In this document: in pieces, positions 1 through 11,831 of the stretch
Numbering within the stretch: position 1 is the stretch's first letter
How the letters are laid out: each line of letters opens with the position of its first letter
From: Desarmillaria ectypa
Lineage: Eukaryota > Basidiomycota > Agaricomycetes > Agaricales > Physalacriaceae
Direction: 5' to 3'
DNA: 64,000 nt
Assembly (NCBI GenBank): GCA_030407005.1
Contig: JAUDYN010000007.1
Coordinates: 3,348,001-3,412,000 of the forward strand
Made by a program: the position numbers and the translations under genes
Notes under the pieces: generated by a model
Database searches by the model: none
What the model saw: only the letters and a program-made list of their open reading frames with translations
What the model was told of the DNA's origin: nothing

Positions 1-2102
1 CAAGGTGCACATCAAGCATACACATACATATAAACCCTCGTCTGACACTTTAATTGATCTCTGAAAGAGTCTCGCTTAGTTGTGAATCGGATTTATTCAA
101 CGCAGGAATTTGGATCCTTTGCAGAGTTGTAGTAACGCTTTTCCCGCAAAGCGTAAGAAGTCTTGAGTGTATCTGAGTCCGAACCCTAATCCGAAACAGA
201 GAATGATTCGAAAGATGTAGTCGTGCACCATGGCATTTAAAAAGCCGGCTCCTGATCCTATCATTCAGCATTCGTTCCTATGTATTACCTCCTCTACGTG
301 TCGTTTTTCCTTCTCTCTATTTCTCTCCAAGCTGGCATGCCCGACAAAGTCTGTGGCGTCAATCTAGAGTCTTGGTGCGTTGATCAATAATAATATAAAC
401 ATCATTCTATTTCATCCCTTCGTGGGATTCTTCTCGAGTCTTGGATGTTGCAAGAAGGCATGTTTGGGTTTTTTCATTGATTGTATTCACGTTGATCTCA
501 GTCTACAGAGTGGATCCGTATGGGTGGCAAGCAATGCGACACCTGCGCCCAGTGTATCTCCGCAGAATTGTACTAGTTTTTCTCCGGCTATCTTCTACCC
601 TGGAGATTGTGGTGTAGTCCACCCCGTATGTTTGAGAGTCGGGAGGGTAGGGCTGAGAGTTTTGGCGCCTGCTTACAAATAGATTAAGAGAAGGCACATT
701 AAATACTCCGCTCGGAACAATCAATAGAAGTTCAAACCTTTCGTAAAGTAAATCCACATAGGTGACTCGTAGTACCAGAGTTTGAAGGCGCTACCAATCC
801 TGGTCACCGTGAACCCACGACTGATCGTTGACCAGTGAACAAAAGAATGGTATGATGGCTACTACGGCGCTGCCCGTGAGTTCGTCCTGATGCTCAAAGT
901 CTCAGAACAACGATATAGGTAGGTCCGGCATTTTTACGACTTCAGAAACTTTCATCGATTCCCCAAAAGCACACACTTCATGGCATCTTGCAGAACCGAG
1001 CTTGTTCCAACACTTGCCCCTATGGCCTTGCCCTCTCTGTCGCAACTTTCCTTTCGATTCTTGTTCTGTTCTCTTCTGTGATATATCCTTTGATACCCGC
1101 AGAGAGGCCTAGCTCTCTAATCCAACAATTTGTGAACGCAGTCGAGGAAACAGTTGCTATTCTGGACACTCACAACTAGTTACTTGGTAATCTCCAATAC
1201 AATCGAGAACTGAAGTCGTATTCTTGGGGTTGCTTCTCTATCTGAAACCCGCTCTCTGACTATCTTCGATATAGGCTCAGGCATCAGTCACATATCCTGG
1301 CTCGATCGTTGCGTTTTGTGAACCGTAACTTCTCCTGGTCAGACTATCGCTCGTGGGATCTATATTTTTCTAGGGCGGACAAAGTCTTTTTGAGATCTGC
1401 TAGACAATCAACGAAGGTTTATCACTTTGAAAAAAGATATAGAAGCAAGCACCGTCAATGTTTCTCACCTTCAAGCTGCTAACAATGATTGCTGCAGGAA
1501 GCTAAAATAGCTGCCGAAGAGGAACAACTGCACGTCGAAGCTAAAATAGCACGACGTAATAGTAGATCCACTGCGACTCCTGTGATGCCGTAGGAATTAT
1601 AAGGACTCGGACCACGGCATACTAGTCAATTCATACAATTTACCTTCCATGAGAAAATGAAAGGAATTCCAAGACTCGTAACATCGAGCATAATGCGCTT
1701 AACGGCAGACTACGGCGATAACTTTGTCGACATCATAACCTTCCTTTCCAGCGCAACTCCAAGAGCAAAGACCCAGTAGTTATTTTTCAGTGAAGTAAAA
1801 AGACAAGAACTGATCGAAATCCTACAAACCCGATGTATCCGTCACAGTTATTCGTTCTATCAACATTCTGTGACGGGTGAACAGAAACAAAAGTAGCAAA
1901 TTAAAATGTGGCGCGTCTCGTCCACGTGAGCTCTAGGGCAGGTAGATGCAAATTCGAAGAGCAACTTGAACCGATTACTCCTAGTTCCTTTCCCCTCCTG
2001 CCTCCACAACGCCCTGGTAGTAAATCGGCATTTTCCTCAAGTAAGCCTTAGCGGCATAGTATCTATTGTAAATTATGACAATGCTCTTGCTAGAAGTGTA
2101 CC
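1..2102. other. Intergenic, no supported gene
   Basis: Only short ORFs without family-like content or spliceable continuation are visible on either strand. No RNA gene or repeat was recognised here. Confidence 0.5.
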
Positions 2103-3335
2103 ATGCCAGACAGGAGTCCCATTAGTCGCCTTCCGCCAGAACTGCTCGCAGAGGTCTTCGAGCAGACAGTTCCAACTGGTAGCTCAAGCTGGCTCACCAG
2201 TATCAGGGAAGCCCCTTGGGTACTTGGCCATGTTTCCAGCTCCTGGAGAAGACTTACGCTATCACATCTTTCCCTCTGGTCCTCCATTACGGTCAACGAA
2301 TACCGCAAGCACACGGTCGCAATGTTAAAAATGGCATTGACTCGTTCCGGATCGTCACCCCTCACTCTTCGTCTCTATCTTTCTTTCATGACTGCTGATC
2401 AAATGGAGGAATTGTATTTGATTCTCTGCAATGAGTGTTATCGCTGGAAGAGCATCAGCATCACCCTCGAAAGCCGTTCCAACATGGCATCTCAACAATT
2501 CTTTTCGCTGATTATTCCAGCTGACTATCCCATTCTCGAGTCATTCAGCTTAATAATGGATACTCCTTTCTCTTATCAAGAAGCCCTTCCCCCCGGACTC
2601 TTCGATAGGGCACCCATGTTACACGTCATCCATATGTTGCCGTTGCTAACGAACGACCTTCCTTGGTCTCGAATTACCACATTCATCACTTCCACTATTA
2701 CTGTCGAACAACAGTTTATCCTTCTTCGTGAATCCCCGCAGCTCCAAACTCTTGAAGTTGAGGATTACCGAGGAACACGCGTACCCCCCGTGACGAATTC
2801 TTATCCCCTTGTTCATGTTTCCTTGGCCACATTCCAGGCCCCGGATATATCATCCTTTTCTTTTTTGACTCTCCCGGCTCTCACCGATCTTTATATCAAC
2901 AATATCGTGGACAAGAACGACGCAGACAAATTTTCAGCATTTGTCAGTCGGTCATGCTGTCCCCTCGAATCACTGCGTTTCCCATTTTCAACATTCTCCG
3001 TATCCCTCGTCGACACACTTGCAAGTCTGCCAACTCTACGAGAACTCCACACCGCGTTCTTCGATGGGGATATATCGCCGCTCTTGTCTGTCCTTAGCAC
3101 CCCACCGATGATCCTTCCCAGGCTGGAAGACCTTGAGCTCAATCAGGTGTTTGGTACCGTCAATTTGCGGACGGTTGTTGCTTTGGTCTCATATCGCCGC
3201 AAGCATACACCTCTGCGGTACCTGATGATGGAGAGTAAGAAGATCCTACCGAAGCGACCGCAAGCGCAGGCTCCTCATCTGAATGCTTTGCGAGAGCTAC
3301 AAGGGAGAGACTTTGTCATTAACATTTTAGAGTAA
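2103..3335 (+). CDS. F-box domain protein with C-terminal leucine-rich region
   Basis: Single-exon ORF of 410 codons. Residues about 7-65 fit the agaricomycete F-box: a LPPELLAEVFEQ helix, then APWVLGHVSSSWRRLT, and a closing LWSSI. The rest is rich in Leu with repeated short strands resembling degenerate LRRs. F-box proteins bind Skp1 in SCF ubiquitin ligases and recruit substrates through the C-terminal part; the substrate here cannot be told. Relatives often carry a coiled-coil stretch of 50-100 residues before the F-box. Here the ATG lies only about 8 codons before it, with a TAG just upstream in frame, so the N-terminus is short or a 5' exon was missed. Such genes are very numerous in mushrooms. 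Confidence 0.85.
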   Translation: MPDRSPISRLPPELLAEVFEQTVPTGSSSWLTSIREAPWVLGHVSSSWRRLTLSHLSLWSSITVNEYRKHTVAMLKMALTRSGSSPLTLRLYLSFMTADQMEELYLILCNECYRWKSISITLESRSNMASQQFFSLIIPADYPILESFSLIMDTPFSYQEALPPGLFDRAPMLHVIHMLPLLTNDLPWSRITTFITSTITVEQQFILLRESPQLQTLEVEDYRGTRVPPVTNSYPLVHVSLATFQAPDISSFSFLTLPALTDLYINNIVDKNDADKFSAFVSRSCCPLESLRFPFSTFSVSLVDTLASLPTLRELHTAFFDGDISPLLSVLSTPPMILPRLEDLELNQVFGTVNLRTVVALVSYRRKHTPLRYLMMESKKILPKRPQAQAPHLNALRELQGRDFVINILE

Positions 3336-4457
3336 GATTGACGTCTTTGGTTGTTCTGCCAGCGGCTGACATATCGTCTTGTTTCTGTAGGAGCGGCAAA
3401 GATATTTTGAATCCACGTTGATTTCTAGTACGATTCGGCATCCTGAAATGGGACTGAGCATATTCTTGCGATGCGTTTGATGAAAAAGTTCCAGTCGGTG
3501 TGACGAGGGCAGTATAACCTTTTCTTTCTCCCTCATAATTGTTGGTGCTCACGCTTACGCGAGCTAAAAAGATTGGTACTCGAATATGTACTAGATACGG
3601 AAATTTTTATTTGCGAGTTAGTGAACGAAAGACCAGACTTACGTACTAAGTTCGAGCGCTAGCCCTACATTGGCAGCATTCCAGCCTGCTGAGCAGGGAA
3701 ATGCAGAGTCATCCTCGTTTTCCGTTGAGGACAAAGATTGTAATCTGAATCGCTCCGACTCTCGCGGTGATATAGCTATTAACCATACCTCGCCCAAGAA
3801 ACTCACGATTTGGGGGTATAGAGGCGAGCGTAAGTCCTTCGTTATGCTACTCAGGCTATCTAACGAAGCCAGTTTTTGTGTGGTGCTTTGCATTCTGACT
3901 GACGCGGCCCATCCATTCGTCATTCAGATAAGTATGCCTAGCAGCCTTCGCACGCCATGCCACATAGTTGTTATCAGCTCGATTATTGAAATAGGACAGT
4001 ATTCCGCCATTACATGACAGAAGTGCGGTATTCCAATGTATTCTACGAAAGGTATACTCAGGCGCTATTAAAAGGGGCCAGGAGAATTTTGCGAGCGTGC
4101 GTTCATTTGCGGTTGCATCAATGCATTTATGTCGTCATAAGTGCGTGCTATTATATACGGATGCGAACGAACTTTACTCACCTGACTGCATAAAACGTTT
4201 TCTAATTCTTGGAGAGTTCTAAACGCTATTAAGGATAGATAATAGTGTGAAGTCAATTGTTTAAGACCGGATAGACATTAAATTACCTACCCACAAAGTC
4301 TCCATCGATGGTCTGATGGTCTGTTCACACCAAACTCTCATGCAAAAACCGACACCAGTCAAAACATATCAAAAACGCATCTGAAAATTCAAGTGTTCTT
4401 ACTTTCCTCGCAAGTGTTTAACTACAAACGCAAATGTTAAGGCATCCCACGCATGCG
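3336..4457. other. Intergenic, no gene seen
   Basis: Short ORFs only; none continues across plausible introns into family-like protein. Confidence 0.4.
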
Positions 4458-4482
4458 ATGAGATGAGATGAGATGAGATGAG
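4458..4482 (+). repeat. Microsatellite (ATGAG)x5
   Basis: Five perfect tandem ATGAG units. The flanks at about 4385-4560 hold several variants of the word AACGCAAA/TCGCAAGTG, which recur at about 6728-6775. Confidence 0.9.
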
Positions 4483-4927
4483 AACGCAAACGTTACAAGG
4501 TGAACGCAAATGCTCGCAAGTGTGCGATAGGCCTGTCACATTCGCGTTCAACTCCAGTTTAAGTCGTGTCGCTTCCTTTTTCACCCGCCATAGTCTTATA
4601 TCGACGATCTAGGCATATATTTTGCGCGTGATATATTAAATAATTGCTCAGGCACATGAATTTACTCAAGACAAGCCTTCAAAAGTGCCTTCAGTATCGC
4701 ATTGACTACGACATATGAAACAGAACTAAGGTTTTCTATTGTCTACGAGTTTCAATTGCCATCATTAAATTTGCGGCGACTACGCTTAGCTGGTGGATAA
4801 GAATTCTTGCTAGGGTCAGATGGCCTTAACTCACTCGATTCCGCAGCAATCTCAGATAGGGCACGACGCTTTCCAGTACCATTCGACAGCATTCTGGGTC
4901 TTGGACGCGCTGCATTTGTCGTTGTTT

Positions 4928-5506
4928 TGTTATGGATATCAAGTATCCATAAATTTGGTGCATGAGCCAACAAATGCATATACTCAGCCTTCTTGGTCCT
5001 AGCAGTGACTCACATGTATTTTCTCTTACTTTCTGTATTCTTCTTTCTGATATTAGAATATAATAGAACATCGTAGAATATTAATGACTCGAGCCCTTTA
5101 GTATTTAAATACCGTCTGTAACATTGTATTAGAAAAGGAGGAAATCAAATCTACAACTTTCAACACACCTTCACTGCGTGAACCCTCAGCTATGCTTAGC
5201 GCTTGCTGAACAATTCGTCGGATATGCAAAGTGCTTTCTGACACCAATCCGAAGACTACACCTAGCGTTTGTCTTCAACTATGGCTCATAATAGCTCTGC
5301 GCTTACAGGCTTTCTATATCGGTAATAGATTCGCGCTTACTGAACCTTTACCTCGCAAACCGGAACTCTCAGGTCTCCTCACGAACCCTCGCCGGAATCC
5401 ATTCTATTCTCTAAATACATACATCTTTCCTAACATATCCTACCTCGCCTCGATCATCCCTTCTCGCCCCTCGCTCTCATATCCGGATTTCGGCATATTC
5501 TTAACA
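4928..5506 (+). mobile_element. Solo LTR, diverged relative of the LTR array at 44.6-51.7 kb
   Basis: The sequence is a diverged reverse complement of the array LTR (652 bp there, about 579 bp here). It starts TGTTATGG, matching the array terminus TGTCATGG, and ends TTCTTAACA, matching TTCCTAACA. Shared blocks include the segment around AGCAGTGACTCACA, the TATA-like TATTTAAATACCGTC, remnants of the AGCGCTTG motif, and the CCTCGATCATC segment near the end. Flanking pentamers are TGTTT and TATTT, an imperfect target duplication. No PBS or internal sequence follows, so it is a solo LTR left by LTR-LTR recombination. It lies in the opposite orientation to the array. Confidence 0.85.
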
Positions 5507-5925
5507 TATTTCCTTTCATCTTCCTTCTCTAATTCTGTACTATGCTACTGCGCCAGCTCTTCTTTATCAAATTCTGGCCTCACCTGTAGATATTCAGTGC
5601 GAGTGTGTTTAATTTAATTGCAGGAAACTTACTTCAAGTTCTGTTGGGATTTTCAACCTCAAGCATGTGCCAGAAGATTCCCGAACCTTCGGTACCATCA
5701 ATTTGGCACGATACTAGGATATAATTAGGTACTTTAGTAGAACATTCAAGGAGCTCGTCTCGAGCTCTAGTAGCTAACAATTTAGTATGATCTACTCAGC
5801 AAGCCTCCCACTGCAATAGTTACAACAAGTTCTGATTCGTTTCCTTCACGAGCTTCTTTATCTCCCTCTGGTCTCAGGCTGCTCCAAGGATACCGACCAT
5901 CTTGGTGCATATCCACGTCTAATCC
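5507..5925. other. Intergenic after the solo LTR
   Basis: No element-internal sequence and no gene recognised. Confidence 0.4.
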
Positions 5926-6213
5926 TCATTGATGATTTCCAGCAATGTCCGCATCATCCGATATGTCGAACATTCTCTTCTCCAGTAAAATCAGAGCCTC
6001 CATGTCGACATCCACTATTTCAGGCTTTGTTTTTCTGTCTGTAGTGAGTCCAGTATAATCAGCCAATCGCTCCCAAGCTTTTTTATAGACAAAATGATTA
6101 ACAGTCTCGATTTTGGAGGCGGGAGGACAGTCTTTATCCTTTAAGAATGTTTCTCGATACCTGTATGCAACGAGTAGTGTTCGTGCATGCGACATAGCAA
6201 GACCAGTAACCAA
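5926..6213 (-). CDS. Unrecognised ORF, possible gene remnant
   Basis: A 95-codon minus-strand ORF; the open frame runs on about 16 codons upstream to a TAA. The composition is coding-like: charged and amphipathic, with no low complexity. It ends in an acidic segment (VDVDMEALILLEKRMFD). No family was recognised, no signal peptide or membrane segment is visible, and no spliceable exon was found on either side. It could be one exon of an otherwise decayed gene or a chance ORF. Confidence 0.25.
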   Translation of the reverse strand: MVTGLAMSHARTLLVAYRYRETFLKDKDCPPASKIETVNHFVYKKAWERLADYTGLTTDRKTKPEIVDVDMEALILLEKRMFDISDDADIAGNHQ

Positions 6214-7369
6214 GTCTAGTCCCTGTACCTTGCTCTTCTTCAGGACACGGCGGAAGAAGTAGTTGCGAGATCGTTATGAGTCAGGCCTCCGGTCCAATGT
6301 AGAACAAGAGGCTCTTACAATAATGACTAGCTAACTTATAGGCCATAACCAACAGCCTATTGAAGATGATACAAATGTCAAAATATGTATACCTAGCCTG
6401 TCCCTGCTAGCCAGTGTAATTGTAGTCGCGAAGGTTCGCCAGTATTCTGCATCAGACTTAAGCTCGGACCATTGTGGCTAGAATGGACGCGCCAGCTATT
6501 GCAAGTAGGAGACCTCCGAGTAGTGAAGAGGATATTTAGAAATCCAAGGAAGAGCTAGCAGCACCTGATCTGTTTCTGATTTTGGCTGTACCTCTTGCCG
6601 TGCTCACTATCATCGAAGAATCGCTAAGTATCGAAATGGGATCTACAACACACAGTTGACGGGTTTACAACTCTTTCGAACATCAGGATAGGCATCCAAG
6701 ACGAAGGAAACTCGATTATGTCACGCTCGCAAACGCAACTACATTTTATGGAAACGTATGCATATCAACGCAAACTCAAATGCAGAAGCAAGCTCGGAAG
6801 GTAGCTCGCAAAATTCGACGTGCCCGATTAAAAGGCATCTTCGTAGGGTGAGAAGAGGCGTCCCACGTTCACAAATCATCAACGCGATCAGCCGATCTCA
6901 ACGGATGTCCCTCGGGAAAAATGCCCACGAGCTCAGTGGTTCGTGCAACCCTCTCCGCAAACGGTCTCTCCATCATCGGCTGGAAGATATCAACAAAGGA
7001 TTCGACGTGTTGTACATCATGGCTAACAAAGAAACCTTTGTAAGAAGCGAAGGCAAAACAAATACTAAACGCTCACTGGAACACCAGATGCTCAACCGTC
7101 TCGTGAAGTGCTCGACAGTCACCCTCACAAGGAAGGTCCACACAGTGGGGGCCAACAGAGTCGCTACCATCGTCAGCGGATTCATCCACCTTGTCCCGGT
7201 CCTCTGACCACCATTCGATGATATACGACTCCAGCGCGTCCGTCTCGCAGTAATGTTATGTGAACAAATGCTGCACCTATGAGTCTCGCGGATCAGCAGA
7301 GCTAAAAGTCAGATAAGTGAAATGTCACGAACAAGCGTCCTCCACCCATACAGCTTGAACTGCAGGAAC
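6214..7369. other. Intergenic with possible transposon debris
   Basis: A 149-codon plus-strand ORF at 6758-7207 has no family-like content. On the minus strand at about 7090-7190 one frame has a short Cys/His pattern (GPHCVDLPCEGDC, then HETVEHLVFQ) loosely like the zinc-binding tail of LINE reverse transcriptases. It is too short to call. Confidence 0.3.
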
Positions 7370-8089
7370 TTATGTGCAGGGGGCAAAAGCATCCTCGCTA
7401 AGCTCAGGCGGGTATTTGTCGCATTTCAACTGTATATCTTCTAGTGCTGAATCCATATCCTGTGCCGTCGTCTCCCTGGAGTCCTTCCCCACCAACAAGA
7501 CCATGTCTCTAATCACTTCGCAGAAATCCTCAACGACTGCCAGCTCGTCCGTACTGCGCGCCTGCCGAACACGGGCACCCTCTATTGCTAGCAGAGAATC
7601 CTTGGGCTTGGAAGTGACATGAAGCCCCAGATGGAGTCGGCGATGCAACATGTTGTCGGGGTAGAATAAGGGAGTCACCCATTCGGGGTGGTCCTTCTTC
7701 TTTCGTTTGTTGTTCTGGCGGGCGAATATGGTGCAGCGTTTGAAATAAAATGTGTTGCAAGCGGGCTTGAATTGCGATACTTTCTCGTCGGATAAGGAAC
7801 CTGGGCGAAATGTGAGCTCTATAACACGTCGTTCGACTGATACTTGGAACGTGGCAAAAATCTCCGGGAGATGCTTTACGATGGAATCGAAGGATGTTTC
7901 GTCGACAGTAATCTTTGACGATTGGTAGACGACTTGACGGACGCAGTCCAGTGCTAGAAAATCGGCCGCCGAAGGAGCGACGGTGAAAAGAAGAAGCGCA
8001 TTCTTATAGTTCCTCAAGATGTCGATTGCGACTTGCCTCAGAGATCGAACTATTCTTTGCCGTTTGTAAACTATTCGGTGAGCTTTCAT
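7370..8089 (-). CDS. Hypothetical protein, agaricomycete-specific, 5' end uncertain
   Basis: Open frame of 239 codons with a coding-like protein: a segment with VYQSSKITVDETSFD, then a Cys/Lys-rich middle (about residues 115-145) and an acidic helical C-terminus. The general look recalls large agaricomycete families of F-box-associated proteins, but I cannot place it firmly. The frame runs further upstream: about 12 extra codons (beginning WYNIKPQL) follow a good TGCAG acceptor near 8140, so the listed ATG is probably internal and at least one 5' exon is missing. I could not find a donor with matching phase. Confidence 0.5.
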   Translation of the reverse strand: MKAHRIVYKRQRIVRSLRQVAIDILRNYKNALLLFTVAPSAADFLALDCVRQVVYQSSKITVDETSFDSIVKHLPEIFATFQVSVERRVIELTFRPGSLSDEKVSQFKPACNTFYFKRCTIFARQNNKRKKKDHPEWVTPLFYPDNMLHRRLHLGLHVTSKPKDSLLAIEGARVRQARSTDELAVVEDFCEVIRDMVLLVGKDSRETTAQDMDSALEDIQLKCDKYPPELSEDAFAPCT

Positions 8090-9776
8090 CTGGTCAAGAT
8101 GTTGTATCAGCTGGGGCTTTATGTTGTACCAAACTGCAGGGTAATTATCAGTTCGGTTCGGGCATTAACATGGAATGCACCTTTCTCCATCAAAGGACGC
8201 ACTTGTCTCACCAGAGGGTACTCTCCAGAGGAATATCAAGCCACTGGATATTTTTTATTTCCATATCCAAGTTCGTTTAATTTTGAACGATGCTGAAGGG
8301 CTATGAGTTTACTCATGATAAATAACGGTTAAACACCGACGCTTCTGAACGTTCTTCCTTCAGGTTTTCTAGCTCATTAGACCTCTTGAACGTCTGAAAT
8401 CGCACCAGTCACCACTTGGTCCGGTGTGCTGAAATGATAGATCAATGACAACTTATAAAAGGCTGTTGACTGTGGAAATACTCACGTCGCTGAGGACCGC
8501 CACTAATGTCTTACGCTTCTGTGTATAGATATCTCACTCTTCCTGGCGTTGAAAAGACAGTAGCGTTTACATAACTTAGTCAAAATTGCAGCGCAGGCAT
8601 GTCTTTTGAAGACTATCATTGCCTTGTTCTGAATGCGAGTTCTTGAACCAAGTTCTCTTCAACCGAAACAAATAAGCGTACTCCAGGAGGTGGGAATTAA
8701 TTGCAGGATAGAATAAAGCTCCATATCTCCAGGCACATATTGCGTACCGCACTCGAGCTCGGTTTCGTCGACAGCGCTAGGCACCATTAGTGGCATGTAG
8801 CATAACAGCAAGGGTGCTTACCGAGTCTTGAAATATGCAGAGTAGATACGAGTCATCAAACAAAAGTTTAGAGACCGAACTGTAGATGTCCAGCAAAACT
8901 GAAGCTGGGGTCAGATAGCTGCAAAGAAGGAATGAAAAAGGAACGAACTTGGCAAGTGTTAACAAAGAGAATGAGGCCGGTTCTGACATGCCAACAGGCA
9001 TCCCAGGGCAGCCATCAACGTTTTTTATGGCATTCCTCTAAACCGTTACCGACATCTTGCTCATCAAAACGCTTCGAAATGCCTTGGAGAAACGCGCCAA
9101 ATGCGGCAGGTCTAAGGGATCCAGTAGCGCGAATATCTACTACTACGCGTTAAATGGGCAAAGATAAAATGAGCTAAACAAATACCAGAAGAATATCCTG
9201 TGGCATATATAACAGAACTGCCAATGCTCCTTTCAAGCGTCGCTTCGTCCCAGGACGCCGTTTATCCTCTTTCGCATCTTGATGTCCTTTCAAGAGGCAC
9301 ATTTTCCTTCAATCGCATGGATAATTTGCGTTTTTGTGAGAACTGAAGCGATCCCTGTGATATTCAGAGTATCGGCAGACGAGGCAGATGACGGGAGAAA
9401 ATGAAATAGCCCAGACGCGTCTAGGGTCAAGCTCATTCAGTGTCGCGATTTGAAATAGAAAGCCAGTTTTATTCCAGAATCTGCACAGCGCACTAAACGA
9501 GTTGTGTGTGAAGGGCATCCTCTCCATCAAGTGTACTGGATCTATATGACACCTGTATGGACACCTGTAAGGCACGTAATAACCACCTCCTTGTTGGAGT
9601 ATGGCTTCTCTGAGCTGATATTTTACTTTCCTGGCGCATTTCCGACGCGTTTCTTGGAGTTGAAGGGATTAGGGGAAATGGAATGAAGGCATGGTCATAC
9701 AGCATAATCTAGTGAGTGCAACATACTGAAAACATTTAATAGATGTAAATGACGATGAAGACCATCCAAGAAGCCT
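8090..9776. other. Intergenic, no gene seen
   Basis: Apart from the likely 5' extension of the 7370-8089 gene (about 8090-8140), nothing coherent was found on either strand. Confidence 0.4.
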
Positions 9777-10406
9777 TTAGTCAAGCAAATTTCCACGCAT
9801 CATCTGGATAGCGATCTCCCTCTCGCCTTTCAGTCTCTTCAGGACGTCATCAACGACTGCCAAGAAATTTATGAGCTTAAAATGCAAAAACTGAAATTAT
9901 AGCAACACTTACCTTCAAGGAACTGGCGGCGCTGTGCCCCCGGAATGGACCATGCCGCTTTTTCCTCCTCTGAGAATTGCTCCCCAAATCTCTGGAATGC
10001 CTCCTCCACAGGCATCCACTCTTTTCCGATAGGATCAATGAGATGTTCAGGAAACTGCCAGTCTGGGGCGCAGTTCTTGTTCGCATCTTGCCACTGCTCG
10101 ACTACCCATTCAAGTCAGCACATTGACTTTCGAACAGTTATTGGGAAAAAGTTCTTACCAAGATGTACCAAGCGACAGACTTTGGCAAAATATTGCTGCG
10201 GGGCCTCTTTGGGCGCCCCAGGAAGCGCAACGATGGTGACAGATGACCGCGAACTTGACGTTGAGGGTCTCGGAGAGGGAGTTGGCGCCGGTGGCATCTG
10301 AGGCGGGCCGACAGCGTACACGATGGGGTTTCCGTGGAAGTCATAGCCGTAAGTGACCGGGTAGGCGGGGTGGGGGGTGATAGTAGACTTGGCCGTAAGG
10401 GTTCAT
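9777..10406 (-). CDS. Hypothetical protein, three exons, probable 1-nt frameshift in exon 1
   Basis: Exons on the minus strand: 10406-10159, 10101-9913 and 9856-9777. The introns (57 and 56 nt) are GTAAG...TAG and GTAAG...CAG; the first has a clear CTGAC branch point. Spliced, it gives a Pro/Tyr-rich N-terminus (YDFHGNPIVYAVGPPQ), a Pro/Ser-rich linker, then an acidic helical region with WSIPGAQRRQFLE and a basic C-terminus. No known domain was recognised. The exons sum to 517 nt, one more than a multiple of three. The extra base is in the C6 run next to the ATG (about 10375-10380): with five C the protein reads MNPYGQVYYHPHPAYPVTYG onward for about 171 residues. Confidence 0.6.
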
Positions 10407-10773
10407 TTCGGTGGTATCCTTTGCTTGAGCAGGGGGGGGAGATGATGTCGACTAGTCGCGCATCCCGGTCTTTATATGTAGGCGAAGAAAGGCATTGTAT
10501 AACAATGAAACTTCTCTTGATTATGGCTTGCATCGGTGTTCAGAAAACGTCTTCCATTAAAAGACCCTTTGTATGTATGGTAATAGTTCGCCCATTCGTG
10601 CTTTTAGCCCCAACTCGGAAAGATGCCACCCTATAGGAAAATTCATGTCACCATGGCTTGGGTGGCATTGACCGCTGAGATTAAGGCGACCTTGTGAGGG
10701 ACACCATCGTTCAACGCGATGCATCAAAGACAAATTTCAGCATTCAATTCTTGGCAGTATCAGTTCGCGATAT
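10407..10773. other. Short intergenic region
   Basis: No gene seen; it separates two minus-strand genes. Confidence 0.4.
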
Positions 10774-11831
10774 TCAGAGCTGTTTCTCAAGCGCAATAAC
10801 TTTCTCCAAAGCGGCATAATGCTTGCTCCCCACAAAGGTATCCTCCCCTACCGCCTTTAATGGTGATCGCACAACATTGCTCCCATACCCAAAATTCTTC
10901 GCTACGACCGTCTTGATCGCAGAAAGTGGCCCAAGCTTCGTTTTCGCCCAATCTGCATGGGCGATATCTGTCTGCAGCTTCAGCGCCTCATCCATCTTTC
11001 CATCCTTGAACAGGTGATACAACTTGACATGTAGCCTTGGCGTTATATTCGGTGACGCTGCCATCGTTCCAGCGCATCCAGATATTAGTCCATGGAGCAT
11101 ACAGTCCGTCGCCGACGTGTACATCCCGAATTCTGAGGTAGATAAAATCGACGCGAGCCTGTGAAGTTTACCCATGTCACCACAAGCAAGTTTGACGCCT
11201 ACGATGTTGGGGTGCTCCGCCAGTCCTGCGATCGCGTCAGAGTCGAGGTTTAAGCCATTCGTAACGGTAGGGAAATTATAGATGATGATGGGAATGGGAG
11301 AATTATCAGCAATCTATGGAGAACATAATTTTAGGAAGCATCATACAGTGATATTTAGTCCCGTAGAAGGATGTACGCTCACCTCGCGATGCGAAAAGAT
11401 AGCAGATTCAGGCGTGATGTTCAAAGGCCAAGGAGCAGGCGCCAGAACTAGCGCGTATGATGCACCAGAATCTCCTGCTTCCTTGCATAACTGGACCGTC
11501 ACCTTGATAGACGGCGCGCTTGCACCAGCAATCACAGGAACATTACTGAACCCATTCTGGTCCAACGTCTCGCGGGTAATTTTGATAACCTCACAACGCT
11601 CAGCCTCCGAGAGCAGTTGAGCCTCCCCATTATCACCATGTACGAGTATGCCAGTGACACCTCCCTACAGAGAAGAGGATAGCTCAAAATTGCATTCACC
11701 ACATGCTGAGTTTTGGGTACCTGAGCTAACCTCAATGTATGAGACTTTATGGCATCACGATCGAGGTCTTCATTTGCTGTCATGAAAAGGACGGCGGCAA
11801 CGTGACATCCAGGAGGCGGAGGGTGTGCTAT
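10774..11831 (-). CDS. DapA-superfamily aldolase, HOGA/dihydrodipicolinate-synthase-like; start codon unclear
   Basis: Exons on the minus strand: 11831(?)-11721, 11664-11383 and 11313-10774; introns 56 and 69 nt. The TIM-barrel lyase features are present: HGDNGEA (the G-x-x-G-E phosphate/carboxylate loop), IIIYNFP with the catalytic Tyr, and VGVKLACGD with the Schiff-base Lys. The family splits 2-keto acids such as 4-hydroxy-2-oxoglutarate; the exact substrate cannot be set from sequence. The first in-frame ATG (11783) gives 294 residues but leaves out the conserved PPPPG segment, which is in frame upstream to an ATA at 11831 where relatives have their start. Either ATG became ATA, or a short 5' exon was not found. 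Confidence 0.8.

Noticed and set aside
7090..7190. LINE zinc-binding tail on the minus strand
   Set aside because: Only a short Cys/His resemblance; no neighbouring RT sequence in any frame.
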